From NCBI GenBank assembly GCA_025769875.1, contig JAGFNK010001147.1:1-14252 (forward strand): 14,252 nt of DNA, given 5' to 3'. A program made the position numbers and the translations under genes. Below, one piece after another: positions 1-9,294 of this stretch. Each line of letters opens with the position of its first letter. The first letter of the stretch is position 1. The notes below the pieces were generated by a model. The model searched no databases and had not been told where the DNA came from. It saw only the letters and a program-made list of their open reading frames with translations. The DNA comes from Russula earlei. Taxonomy: Eukaryota > Basidiomycota > Agaricomycetes > Russulales > Russulaceae.

Positions 1-1
1 A

Positions 2-2206
2 TCCTCGTCCAACAATGGGTTCGCAATTAACATGCAAGTCTTCCAACGGTACAGCGACCCGTTGAAGAGTGCCCGACTTCGGCAATACTTGCAAGAAGGT
101 TGCGAAGGATGGTACATGCCCGTTGTAGCAGAAGCCGTACCCGGTTTCCTCCACGTCTCTCTCTTCCTCTTCTTTGCGGGCCTTTGCGAGTTCGTATTGA
201 ATCTCAATATGACAGTTGGTCTAAGCACCACCGTTCCGATTGGCGTCTGCGGATTGCTATACGTCTTCACGACGTTTGCGCCTCTCATATATCCTCAGTC
301 ACCGTATCGGAACTCATTCTCCGGCCTTATCTGGTATCTTATCCAGACATTTCATGGTCGGAAATACAGGGATCGGGATTCCAAAGGAGAATTGAAATCT
401 GTGAGCTCGAACATGGCTCAGGGACAGATGCAGCTTGCGATGGAAGAGACGGAGGAGCGCAAGTGTCGTGATGGACGAGCAATTCGATGGCTCGTTGGGA
501 ACCTTACTGAAGACATAGAAATGGAATCGTTTGTGATGGCAATCCCTGGCTCGCTTAACGGTGAATGGGGCGCTGAGGCATGGAAGAAGGTTTCCAATAG
601 GACAGAGGACGAAAGCAAGAACAGAGGTGATGGAGCCCTTGCTCTCCGAGTCACAAACATGGATTTCTCTGCCAATAATCCACTTGTCATCCGACCTTCA
701 CATCTCAGCACTGTTCGAAGCGTTTTCAGCTCGTTCATTTGTCAGGTCAGGACACCCATTGGCAATGGTCATTCTACCAACACGATGGCGTCCCTCCCTA
801 GAACACATCCGCATCACGTTCATCCAGACTCGACCATTGATTATCTGCAAGGAGAGAACGTCATGCACGAGCTTAGTGCACGTGTTTGCCACTTGTTGGA
901 GACGTGCAAGAACCGAGGACTTTTCACAAGTGATGAACTATGGCGCCGACGTACGCGTGCATGCATTGAGACCTCTGCGTCTCTTGTATGCTATGACAAC
1001 GCGAAACTCGACTGGTTTGGAGATATCGTGGAGCTGCTAGCAGATATTGGACGGGATCAAAAGATAAGGGACTCGTGTTTGGAGCGCAAGGATCAGTTGT
1101 TCGTGATGCGGTGGACCTGCCTTTCACTGATGGTCATTCGGCCGATTCTGCGACATGACGAGGTGCAGTGGGGCGCGTTACGTGTTGTAGAAAGGCTCAA
1201 ACAGAGAGACGACAACCACCAAGAACACGCCCTGACACGCATAGACTCGGATTGGATCGACCGGACGTTCGAGTGTGCGTGGTATCTTCTACGGACCTTA
1301 CATAAGGCGCTTCCCGAATCCTTCTCAGAGAAGCAGGTAAAGGAGATCCTCCGTCGCCACGAACCCGTGATCAGTGAGCTGGAACGCATCAACGAAGCCG
1401 CCAGGCTTGAACTTGAAGATGTCGATCGGTCCATAGCCATTCTCCGAGCTACACTCGACCTTCATTCGCGTGAAATAATGACTCGCCAATTACCCGGAGT
1501 CCAATTCGACGAGCTGCGTCCAGAGCGCCTTGATGTTAGCCAAGCTGTCGAATGGTGCAAAAATAATGTTGGATTTCGATGCATACTCCCTGGGCAACAA
1601 CTCAGGAGCATTTGCTCTCTCGCCTCCACTTTCAAGAAGGTTCTTGAAGACTCGGGACAATTGGATGCCAATCTCTACAAGAAAACGTTGACCGACCTCG
1701 GAGAAGTCGTCAGCGAGCGCCCTTGGGAGCCAGGGTTACATCCTTTGTTGCAATATCCCTTGCGGCGACAGTTGTGGCGTCTGCAGGACCTGTCAAGTGG
1801 CGGCGGGCTTGGGTTTGCAGTCGAGCATTTTTTCCTCACACTAAGGCATCTCTTATCCAACTCCCCGTCGAATGACGCCACCCAATCTACTCTATATACC
1901 GGCGCATTTCGGGACATTACGTCCGACTGGCGCACATACAAGGACTCACCGGGAACACAAAGGGTACTTCTCGACATGGTGGCGTCAGACCGCGGCCTCT
2001 TTTCGGATTTTGGTTACCCCGCCTATATCACGGAGGAATTCTTGGTACTGCTGGGCAACGTTTTGAAGGGACAGAGAGGGTCACATATCGACTCCGCAGT
2101 GGCCTGGCTTGAATGTGCGCGCGATTCCGAATTTCTGGAAGATCACGAATTCTCGGCCGAAGTGTTGAGGGTCATAACCCGGGCGCGGGCGCAACCGTTG
2201 GAGTAG
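2..2206 (+). CDS. DUF6535-like multi-pass membrane protein, 3' part
   Basis: This is a long open frame that already runs open at the left window edge, so the true start lies upstream; the first ATG inside the window is at 32 and is probably internal. Numbering from that Met gives 724 residues, ending at TAG. The N-terminal 110 residues are the recognisable part: a GWYMPVVAEAVPG motif, a hydrophobic segment at about residues 37-57, a second at about 62-86, then YPQSPYRNSFSG and another apolar patch (97-107). I know this block from the DUF6535 family, which is greatly expanded in Rhizoctonia-type Agaricomycetes and carries further membrane segments upstream, outside this window. The remaining 600 residues are soluble and mostly helical-looking, without a motif I can name. 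No function is established for the family. No intron is needed over 2.2 kb, unlike the two intron-rich genes downstream. It faces the kinase gene tail to tail across an 844-bp gap. Confidence 0.75.
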   Translation, partial: SSSNNGFAINMQVFQRYSDPLKSARLRQYLQEGCEGWYMPVVAEAVPGFLHVSLFLFFAGLCEFVLNLNMTVGLSTTVPIGVCGLLYVFTTFAPLIYPQSPYRNSFSGLIWYLIQTFHGRKYRDRDSKGELKSVSSNMAQGQMQLAMEETEERKCRDGRAIRWLVGNLTEDIEMESFVMAIPGSLNGEWGAEAWKKVSNRTEDESKNRGDGALALRVTNMDFSANNPLVIRPSHLSTVRSVFSSFICQVRTPIGNGHSTNTMASLPRTHPHHVHPDSTIDYLQGENVMHELSARVCHLLETCKNRGLFTSDELWRRRTRACIETSASLVCYDNAKLDWFGDIVELLADIGRDQKIRDSCLERKDQLFVMRWTCLSLMVIRPILRHDEVQWGALRVVERLKQRDDNHQEHALTRIDSDWIDRTFECAWYLLRTLHKALPESFSEKQVKEILRRHEPVISELERINEAARLELEDVDRSIAILRATLDLHSREIMTRQLPGVQFDELRPERLDVSQAVEWCKNNVGFRCILPGQQLRSICSLASTFKKVLEDSGQLDANLYKKTLTDLGEVVSERPWEPGLHPLLQYPLRRQLWRLQDLSSGGGLGFAVEHFFLTLRHLLSNSPSNDATQSTLYTGAFRDITSDWRTYKDSPGTQRVLLDMVASDRGLFSDFGYPAYITEEFLVLLGNVLKGQRGSHIDSAVAWLECARDSEFLEDHEFSAEVLRVITRARAQPLE

Positions 2207-2387
2207 CCCTCCCATTTGGCACCTCGCAAATTCGTGCAATATATCATACACGCAAGGCGGCCCACGCGGCCGCGCTCTGAATGAGCCCGCGCCTGGACGG
2301 CCAATCCGAACCACTATTCCCTCTACAAAACCGACACCGCGTCCATCGACTCGGCCAACATCAAGCCACTCCTCACGAACTCGCCTT

Positions 2388-2406
2388 CCCCCCCCCCCCC
2401 TCCCCC
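2388..2406. repeat. Homopolymeric C tract (C13-T-C5)
   Basis: Thirteen consecutive C are followed by T and five more C, in noncoding DNA. Runs of this kind are slippage-prone and are also a common place for sequencing length error. Confidence 0.95.
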
Positions 2407-2620
2407 GTTTTGAAGTCTGATCGTTCGATTTATAACTTGCTTCTCCTCCCGCTCTATTCCCATTGTTCTGTTTGCGTCTGTAGTTCCCTCGCTTGGTAGA
2501 CACCTCACTCACGTTACTCTCTCTCTCCTGGTATCTATTACTTGATCGCGCGCATTGTTGCAAGCCAAAAGGGGTTGGGTAGCGTGTTCGGACGCGCGTG
2601 GCGCTCGCGGGTTGGCGCCT

Positions 2621-2731
2621 ATGTTGCCTCCGAGGAGTGCTCGCCAGGACGCGAAAGCCAAATATGCTTTTGGCAACGATGCTGTACCTACTAGTTCTGC
2701 TCATAAACGGACTCTTTCTGGGATCTTTTAA
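2621..2731 (+). CDS. Possible 36-codon ORF or first exon, unrecognised
   Basis: An ATG at 2621 opens 36 codons beginning MLPPRSARQDAKAKYAF and ending at TAA. The composition (Lys, Ala, Ser) looks more protein-like than the surrounding frames, and a pyrimidine-rich stretch such as often precedes fungal starts lies about 100 bp upstream. A possible donor GTACCT occurs inside it at about 2684, so it could be a first exon, but I could not follow a convincing second exon before the convergent kinase gene. I recognise no family. It may be chance. Confidence 0.15.
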   Translation: MLPPRSARQDAKAKYAFGNDAVPTSSAHKRTLSGIF

Positions 2732-3050
2732 TTTCGATTTACTATGGTACGTCAGCGAGTAAAATGCACACAACAAGCGAGGAGTAATTATGAAGCCCAT
2801 GGAATCAAAAGCGTGTGAGGATCAGTGGAAAGGGGCGGAACTAGATGAGACAAGTAAGAGATATGAGTGCGACAACGAGGAAAGACTTCAGCTTGCAAGA
2901 TGGAAGGATTGATGAACCGAGCGAGGGAAGGAGAGGAAGCATCGGTAGGTTAGGTGAATGATGACGGAAACAATGGAGGTAAAACATGAGATGGACCGGA
3001 CCATGCAACAGCCAGGACCAACTCGTTCGCGACTCCTCGCTCAAATCGAA

Positions 3051-5526
3051 TCACCGGCGAGAACCACCTGCAGCGGCAGCTACCCGCGAGCGCAGCACCC
3101 TCCCGTTCCCATTGTCGCTGCCGTTCCCAACAGCCGTCGGGGGTACCAATGCCGCGTTCTGCCTGTCCTGGGCGCGCCTTCCACGCTTTGCCGCCCGGGG
3201 CTGCGAATCCTCTTCCATCTTCGAGACGTCCGAGTCGCCACTCTCTCCTCCCGTCACGACGTCGACGGGGGACCCGCTCCCATGGGGGCCTTCCTCAGAT
3301 CGCGGTCGCTTGCCGCCGCCCCCGCTGACACCAGCACGGGCCGCCGCGGCGTTCTCGGCCACGGCTTCGGCTTCCATTTCACGCGCGAGCACTTGCGATC
3401 GCCGCTCCAGCGGAGGGCGCGTCCGTGCAGGGGCAGGCGAGTTTATTGCCAGCGAATCCACGCCGAGCAAGACTCCGGACGATGGTTCTGCGGAGAGCAT
3501 CGATGCGTGGTCGTTGATGCGGGCACCGTATTCTTCCGGGAGCTCGGATAGCTCGGAAACGTCGCTCAGGCTGCGGTGCATGGCGTATTGCTTCGTTGCA
3601 GATGTCCGTGTGGTACCGTTGTCAGTTGCCGCAGAAGGGTTGACCCATGGGTGAGAGCACGCGTCGGTGAGCGACATGCGCGTCCTTGGATCCACTACCA
3701 ACAACTGACGAATAAATGACTCCGCTATTACCCATTCCGCAACGTCAATGCGCACCACGGTGACAGATGGCGGAAAGATATCACGTACCAGTTGCGCTGA
3801 CCTGCGATTCATATAGAATCTCCCAATTGATCGCGCGACCTGCGATGCGACGTGTGATGTCAGGTTCCGCCTCATCCTCGATAAATGGCCCAGCATTCGT
3901 CAACCTGTACGATGCCGTTTGGCGAACGTCAGCGGTCAGTCTGGATCGAGAGACATAAGGGACGTACATAGAGAACACGATGACGCCGACGGACCAGCTG
4001 TCGACGAGATGGTCATAGCCTTTGACTCGCACACTTTCCATGACAACTTCAGGCGCGAGGTAGTTCGGTGTGCCACACATCGTCTGTTCGACCCAGCACA
4101 AAACGGAGACAAATTGTAACGTGTCAGCTTCCACATAGTGGCATGTAGTAGCGAGCGCAAAAAGAGAGGACCGGAGGGACCCACCCTGAGCATCGTAAGA
4201 CTGTCAACCACTTTTGCGAGTCCAAAATCAGCAACCTTGACGATCGGTGGATCATCTTTTGTCAGAAGCACGTTCTGCGAACCAGTTCATTATGAGAGGG
4301 AGCTTGGGAGGGAAACAGTTACCTCTGGCTTGAGATCGCGATGGGCAATCCCTTTGTCGTGAATGTACTGCATGCGTGATGTCACGTCAGACTTAAGAGC
4401 CCATCCAGTCCTGTGAAAGTGACGGGTGGTGCGTACCGAGAGGGCAGAGCATATCTGGCGGGTAATATGTTGAGCCATGGGCTCGGACAGACCATTGCGG
4501 GAAAGGATGAAATCCAGGAGATCGCCGCCTTCGACATATTCCAGCACAAGGTCTGCAAGGAAAGGGCACGTAAGGGCTACGGTTTCGACAAGAAAATCAA
4601 TGAAAAGAAGCCGACAGAAGTCGTGATTTCCTTCTTGACTGACGAAGGTCTCCCGGAGTTGACAGATATTTGGGTGGTTGAGGGTCTCCAAAATGCTGAT
4701 CTCCCTCGCGAGGCTCTGCAGTTGAGTCGTGTTGTTGTTGGCCTTGGCGTTGTTGGCATTGGCCCCGCGGAGCTTCTGAGCGTGGATGATCTTGACGGCC
4801 CACCACTCGCCCGTGGTACGAGACATCGCCTTCATCACCGTCGCGAACGTGCCGCGGCCGAGCTCGTGCGCAATGTCGTAGTGCGCGTGGATGCCGGTGA
4901 GCTCGAGCGGCGCGAGGTGCCGGTAGATGTACCGGTAGTCATCGAGCGGGTCTTGCTGCTGCATTGGAGATCCGAACGCGATCTCGTTCCCATCTCGCAG
5001 GATGCACGATTGTCCCCTGTGCACGCGCGCTCCGTTGATCTGCGTGCGAGCGTGCGGACGCCGGGCATAGAAGCGTCAGGGGAAGAAGAGCGAAAGCGGG
5101 GGGAGGTACGTGCACGGAAAGGTAAAGACGTACCCAAGTGCCGTTCGTCGAGTTGTCGTGCAGGACGACCTGGGACTGAGCGTCCTCGCGTCCATCCCAC
5201 ATGATTTGACAATGAGAATAGCCTGCATGCCAACATCGAGTCGGAACGAAGGGGCGAGGGAAGGGAAAAGATCTCGCACTGATTCGCAAGCTGGCCAAGA
5301 CGTGATCGTTGGTCGTTCCTCGGCCGATGGAGACCAGTGGCTTGGTCTTGACAAAGTCGATCCGACGCAGGGCGGTGTTACACGGCTGTAGGCAGCCAAA
5401 GAACGGCCGGTCCATGGGATGCACATCGTTCGGGTAGAAGGCCTGTGATGCCTGCTGCGTCGCACCCTGCGTCTCGCCCGGGAAATCGTACTCGGCTAGA
5501 GCTGCTGGTGCATGAAGAGCCTCCAT
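3051..5526 (-). CDS. cds1: Chk2/Cds1/Rad53-family FHA checkpoint kinase (638 aa, 9 exons)
   Basis: This is a nuclear Ser/Thr kinase of the DNA-damage/replication checkpoint; family members are activated by ATM/ATR-type kinases. Exons, in order of transcription: 5526-5280, 5222-5134, 5039-4616, 4552-4437, 4367-4323, 4274-4185, 4083-3968, 3904-3789, 3724-3051. All eight introns are GT-AG and the 1917-nt sum stays in frame. Seen in the protein: T19Q, T23Q and S27Q near the N-terminus; FHA domain about 63-125 (G68-R69, S83..H86, NGTWING 109-115); kinase domain about 168-442 with Gly loop GRGTFATV 173-180, K195, E225, HRDLKPEN 301-308 (D303), DFG 323-325, and T338-MCG-T342-P, matching the two activation-loop threonines of Chk2, then APE 347-349. 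The C-terminal tail has basic patches KRPR 553-556 and KRGRR 594-598, probable nuclear signals, plus SQ at 524 and 588. A single FHA in front of the kinase fits Cds1/Chk2 better than two-FHA Rad53; Mek1 is the main alternative. The start is the first ATG in frame before the SQ/TQ cluster. An Asn-rich insert (about 203-217) lies between K195 and helix C. Confidence 0.92.
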
Positions 5527-6184
5527 GATCTTTCGCGATTGCGTGGTGTCGTTGTTTGTGTCCAAGTTCCTTCGGTGGCTTTTGAATTGATGCCGCGACC
5601 GCCTGTGGTATTGTGGGGTAAACTGACCTGCTCTGTTTACCGTACCCTTTTTATTTTTGGTCTCCTTGAGTCCTCGGATGGATGGAGTGGTTGTAGATTG
5701 GGTCGCGGGAGGAGAATTGTTAGGTTGTGGCGAGAGTTTGCGTGGGAGGTTCTTCGCGAGGAAAGGTCGCGGTTTAGAAATGAGGGATAATGGCGAACTT
5801 CAATGAGAGTTGGGTGCTTTATAGCCGCCCCGGCGTGGGCATGGAGGTGGGGTGGATGGTTTGTGGATGGAACGCGACACTCCTTTCGGGAGCGGCGATC
5901 AAAGCCATTTACTTCCGTCCGCAAACGCAAAATTTAAACAAGGCAGAACTTCAAATACTATTGTATAGGCAAAGCGAGTGAAATAGTGTCTGTTACTGGC
6001 CTGCGGTATGTGCAGCCACGGTATGGTATAAGCGTTGTGTGTGGCTCATTGCCCCAACAAATTATATATGCAAAAACCGGCGCCTGGTCGCGTCGAGGGG
6101 CGACATTACCGCGACACCCCAAGTCTACCAAACGCGGAAAAGTGTGGGCGCCATAGGAAGGGTAATTTCAGAGAGCGGATTTGT
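5527..6184. other. Intergenic region: kinase promoter and methyltransferase 3' flank
   Basis: This 658-bp gap separates two minus-strand genes, so it should hold the kinase promoter and 5' UTR (low coordinates) and the methyltransferase 3' UTR (high coordinates). A TATAAA on the minus strand at 5823-5818 is listed separately. I saw no MluI cell-cycle box (ACGCGT). Open frames here lack recognisable motifs. Confidence 0.6.
5818..5823 (-). promoter_or_regulatory. Possible TATA box of the kinase gene
   Basis: TATAAA reads on the minus strand inside GGCTATAAAGC, about 290 bp upstream of the kinase ATG at 5526. That is far for a direct core promoter unless the 5' UTR is about 250 nt long. It is weak evidence, from sequence match only. 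Confidence 0.25.
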
Positions 6185-7538
6185 CTAATTGAAGGCTTCA
6201 TTGACGAGTGCATGATTGCCGCGAATGTTAATGAACGAGTACTTGCAAAGGAAGATCCCAGTCGGCCACGCCAACACACATCGCAGACACGAAAGAAAAG
6301 GCGCACCTCTGCCAGCTCGGGTAGCACACCGCGCACGATATTGATGTACACCAAGTTTGGTTCCGTCCAAAATGGTCGCAGGCCCACCGCCTCGAGAGAC
6401 TCCCACCATTTGACAAAATAGTCAAAGCGCCCACGATCGCCCTGCGCGTGAATCTCGAGTTGAACTTGGCCAACGGGTAGCTCCCCCTCCTGGGCATGCG
6501 CGGCGATAAACGACACGAGGGCGTCAAACTCACCGCCTTCGATGTCAATCTTAAGGACATCAATAAACGTGTGGCCTAACAACGGACGACCTTAGCGTCA
6601 CGGTGGACGTCGGAGATTGCGAATACGCACCGTTGAGCTTCATGAGTGAATCGAGGGTCCACCATTTGGGGTTATCGCTTTCTTGATGGTTGTCGGTTCC
6701 ACCGAGCGCCCAGGGACTGAAGTGAGCTCGGTGCCTGAGCTCGGGGTCGCCAGTAATCTCCGGTCCCCACTGGGTCCAAGGCGTGAGGCAGGGCACTAGA
6801 TAGAATGGGTCTGGAAAACGAACGCTGTTGACACTATAGTCGTATCCCCAGACCTCGCAACCGGGCGCACGCTTCAACAACGATGATTCAAACGACGACT
6901 CGTCGTTGACGCCTAAGAGATTGCGCAGGTTGATAACACGAAGCAGGCCATGGGAGAGATAGAGACGAACCGAAAGAGTAGATGACGCATTTGTCTTGCT
7001 TAGCCAGGCGATCCATACCACAGACCCACTTGCCACCATCACCTAGCGTACCGATACGCTCGACGCGATGCGGGCATTGGAAGGCGGGGATGAAAAAGTC
7101 CCCTGAAAGCAGAGCGCAAATAGGAGCACGAGCGTCCGGTATGTAAACATCATGGGACGGCATCGAGGCACGAATACGCACACATGGTGTAGAGCTCTCG
7201 GTGGTTGGATACCTTCAACACGGGAAGTCGGCGTCGGCAAAATTTTCATAACAGACGAGTGGTCGACGCGCACGTATGCGAGTGATACGGGAAAATCAAA
7301 GGATATACTCACGACTCGACGTCGACCTCCGTCGGTCCCCACTTCTTGATGAGCTGCCGGCGCTGTTGCAGGAGTGCAGCATATCGTGCCTCCTCTGCGC
7401 TTAGCCAAGTGGTAAGAGAGCGACCTTGATCAAAGACATCACGGTAATACGAGGATGGGACAGAGAATGGACGGAGAACGAAACGAGGGCGATTGTAAGG
7501 AATGCGGCGAGTGCTACAAAGGATGAACGGGGAAGCAT
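6185..7538 (-). CDS. METTL24-like methyltransferase with membrane anchor, frame broken at 5' end
   Basis: This is a likely class I SAM-dependent methyltransferase of the METTL24 / Methyltransf_22 type; its substrate is unknown. The exons that splice cleanly are 7102-6971, 6912-6824, 6769-6631, 6575-6307 and 6241-6185. They encode DFFIPAFQCPHRVERIG, GDGGKWVCGM, YSFGVNDESSFE, WGPEI, the KIDIEGGEF motif, EIHAQGD, FWTEPNLVY and the end SFINIRGNHALVNEAFN. Upstream, exon 7538-7313 encodes YYRDVFDQGRSLTTWLSAEE and KKWGPTEVDVES, joined by a perfect GTGAGT donor to a small exon ending at 7182 or 7184. Two problems remain. The ATG at 7538 opens a frame with a strong hydrophobic anchor (ALAAFLTIALVSF), but that frame is not the frame of YYRDVFDQ and no intron can join them. 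The small exon reads SYPTT in the incoming frame but RELYTMW, the expected family sequence, one base away. Both would be explained by single missing bases, meaning pseudogene or sequencing error. Alternative start: ATG at 7598 with a 68-bp intron ending at TTTGTAG. Confidence 0.75.
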
Positions 7539-7598
7539 GAGTGAAGGAGTGCGTGAAGGGAGGCGTGGGAAGGGGTAAAACACCACAGGTGTAGCCAT

Positions 7599-9164
7599 AC
7601 TACAATAGCGGCGATACAATTATGGCCCTCGTATCGCTTGTGTCGTCGACGTACGATCAAGTCATCATTTTTTGTGGGTTTCCACATTTGTGGATTCATT
7701 TCTTGCCCCTTCACCACATAGTTTTCGGCTCCGTTTAGAAGTCGTTTTGCTCACTGCCTAGCAGCGCAGAAGGGATCAAAGTTGGCCGAGTTGTCTCACG
7801 CATGCAAAAGCGCTTGCTACCGTTCCCACCTCGATCGGCTCACCCAGGAAACGCCGTCAGTGTCGGAAATTGGCGCCCTAATCTCGATCTTGTGCTTTCA
7901 ATTAAAAAAAAACATATTAAAACGTACCCCGCCCTGCATGTGCCAGTGAGATCAAAAGATAGAGACAGGATGAGACGCGCCATTAGCTTCGTGAGCAGAG
8001 AAGCACCGAGACATGAAATCATTCTGGTCCTCTTTGGGACCACGAGGCCGTCGTGACTACCACGCTCCCATGGAAGGAAATGAGGTATCAGGAACCCGCT
8101 TTGATGTCACTTTTCCGTGTCAAGGCTAAGCTAGTTCCCGTTCAAGGCATTTCGATTAAAGATCGAGTCGGCGACTTGCTTATACTGTTGTCTGAGATTT
8201 CAAGGCAACGTTCTAGCTCCACATATCACGAAGTCACGAATGAGGACGCGAACCTGACTGGTGCGCCACCAGACAGAAGAACATGATGATGCGTTGACAG
8301 CTTGCGTCTTGGTCATCGAGGAAAGCTACATAGAACGTGTGGACGAGGCACGTTCTTTCACTCGCTCTTTCTGACGTTGAGTGGTCTAGTCTCTATAATT
8401 GTCGGTGGCAGTCCGAGGTGCGAGCGTTGTGAACACAACTTCCGAAGGGCCCTTTTACTCGACGAACTGGGTTGAACATCTCACTCTTGTGTTTCTCCCA
8501 CTTATAATATGCCCCATATCATGACGGTGAAGAAAAGGAAGTGTGATTGAGCGAAACACTGTGCCGATATGCCAGGGCAAGACGATTAGACGCGGAGCTG
8601 CGGCGCAGCGAGATAAGATAGAAAAGCGCCACGATTTGGACGTAGGAAGGTCAATGACTTGACTTGAGGCCGCGCCTGGCATCAACCGTTGTTGAGAGCG
8701 CATCGCAATGTGAATGTCTAATGGCAACTCGCGAACCATATTTTTATTACTGCACTGGCAAGTTTGGTCTTCCGTGATGGCGAACAGACTGTCCCTGCTT
8801 CTATGTTGTGATTTACAGGTACTTAGAGCGCGCGATGGATAGGAATCGGTTATGTGAATCGTTATTGTGCCGCTTTGTGGTGCCGTCCGTGGCCGTACCT
8901 TTAAAGTACGGGCTTTGTAATCGTACTCCCATGTGAGTATCGTATTACAGTATGACATCATTCATCATGGAGCAGAGCATCATCAGACACGACACGGAAC
9001 GTACGACTACTCTTCACACGCGTGGAGTCGTATGCGTTGTAAACGCATTTTACAACATTCTAAGCGGTCTATGTGAACACTCGACTTTCATGAGAGGTTC
9101 GAGTGGCTTTCATGAGCAAGCCTGGAAATATCAATGCATAACTTAATGTTCCATTACCATCACC
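7599..9164. other. Long stretch without a recognisable gene
   Basis: The first 200 bp should include the methyltransferase promoter. After that I see no splice-supported gene. The longest frames are 84 codons (plus, from 7802) and 168 codons (minus, 8961-8455); neither shows a motif, a signal peptide or family resemblance. An A9 run lies near 7905-7913. Short overlapping hairpins occur at 9032-9104 and are listed separately. Confidence 0.55.
9032..9116. repeat. Cluster of overlapping short inverted and direct repeats
   Basis: Two mutually exclusive hairpins overlap: 9032-9048 (7-bp stem ATGCGTT/AACGCAT, 3-nt loop) and 9036-9056 (8-bp stem GTTGTAAA/TTTACAAC, 5-nt loop). A third has arms CACTCGA/TCGAGTG at about 9079-9104. 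The 10-mer CTTTCATGAG is repeated directly at 9085-9094 and 9107-9116. No function is evident. Confidence 0.7.
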
Positions 9165-9168
9165 ATAT

Positions 9169-9293
9169 TGTGGCAACTCCACCTCGGTTCAGGATACCAG
9201 TAGGGAGGGCTATACATCATGATGTGGTGAATCACCACATCATGATGTATAGCCCTCCCTACTGGTATCCTGAACCGAGGTGGAGTTGCCACA
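9169..9293. repeat. Perfect palindrome: 62-bp arms, 1-nt centre, TA-flanked
   Basis: The left arm 9169-9230 and right arm 9232-9293 are exact reverse complements around a single A at 9231. One mismatch (9168/9294) then leads to three further pairs. TA dinucleotides flank it at 9166-9167 and 9295-9296, as expected for the target duplication of a Tc1/mariner-type foldback MITE of about 127 bp. It lies about 160 bp upstream of the small secreted protein and abuts its TATA-like box. It has no coding capacity. Alternatives are a hairpin-RNA locus or an assembly fold-back artefact; the almost absent spacer makes the last a real possibility. Confidence 0.9.
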
Positions 9294-9294
9294 G

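Larger units (their letters stand above)
2207..3050. other. Intergenic region between convergent genes
   Basis: This gap holds the 3' flanks of the DUF6535-like gene (plus) and the kinase gene (minus). Visible structure includes a C13 run at 2388-2400 followed by T and C5, and a short CT repeat near 2517-2530. I found no AATAAA-type signal I would trust on either strand. One short ATG frame at 2621-2731 is listed separately. A minus-strand frame over 2081-2800 is rich in Arg and Gly of the type produced by GC-biased noncoding DNA, and it overlaps the end of the upstream gene. Confidence 0.6.

Noticed and set aside
2081..2800. 239-codon minus-strand frame
   Set aside because: It overlaps the end of the DUF6535-like gene, is Arg/Gly-rich low-complexity translation and shows no domain; the start is not supported.
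2958..3654. Overlapping plus-strand frames of 197 and 222 codons
   Set aside because: They are antisense to the last exon of the kinase gene; the minus strand has the kinase C-lobe end and basic tail, continuous with the rest of the protein.
4413..5204. 263-codon open frame on the plus strand
   Set aside because: It is antisense to exons 2-4 and the introns of the FHA kinase, whose motifs and splice sites fully explain the region; high GC keeps the opposite frame open.
7401..7418. tRNA A-box-like sequence TTAGCCAAGTGGTAAGAG
   Set aside because: No B box (GGTTCGA-type) follows at the right distance and no cloverleaf can be drawn; it is antisense to methyltransferase exon sequence encoding TTWLSAEE.
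7802..8286. Two consecutive plus-strand frames (84 and 77 codons)
   Set aside because: The second starts at GTG, not ATG; neither has a motif and no intron joins them convincingly.
8455..8961. 168-codon minus-strand frame
   Set aside because: It has an ATG but no recognisable motif, no splice or codon signal, and a composition like translated noncoding DNA. A small hypothetical gene cannot be excluded.
9060..9120. B-box-like GGTTCGAGT
   Set aside because: The flanking bases do not form a T-stem and there is no matching A box or acceptor stem.
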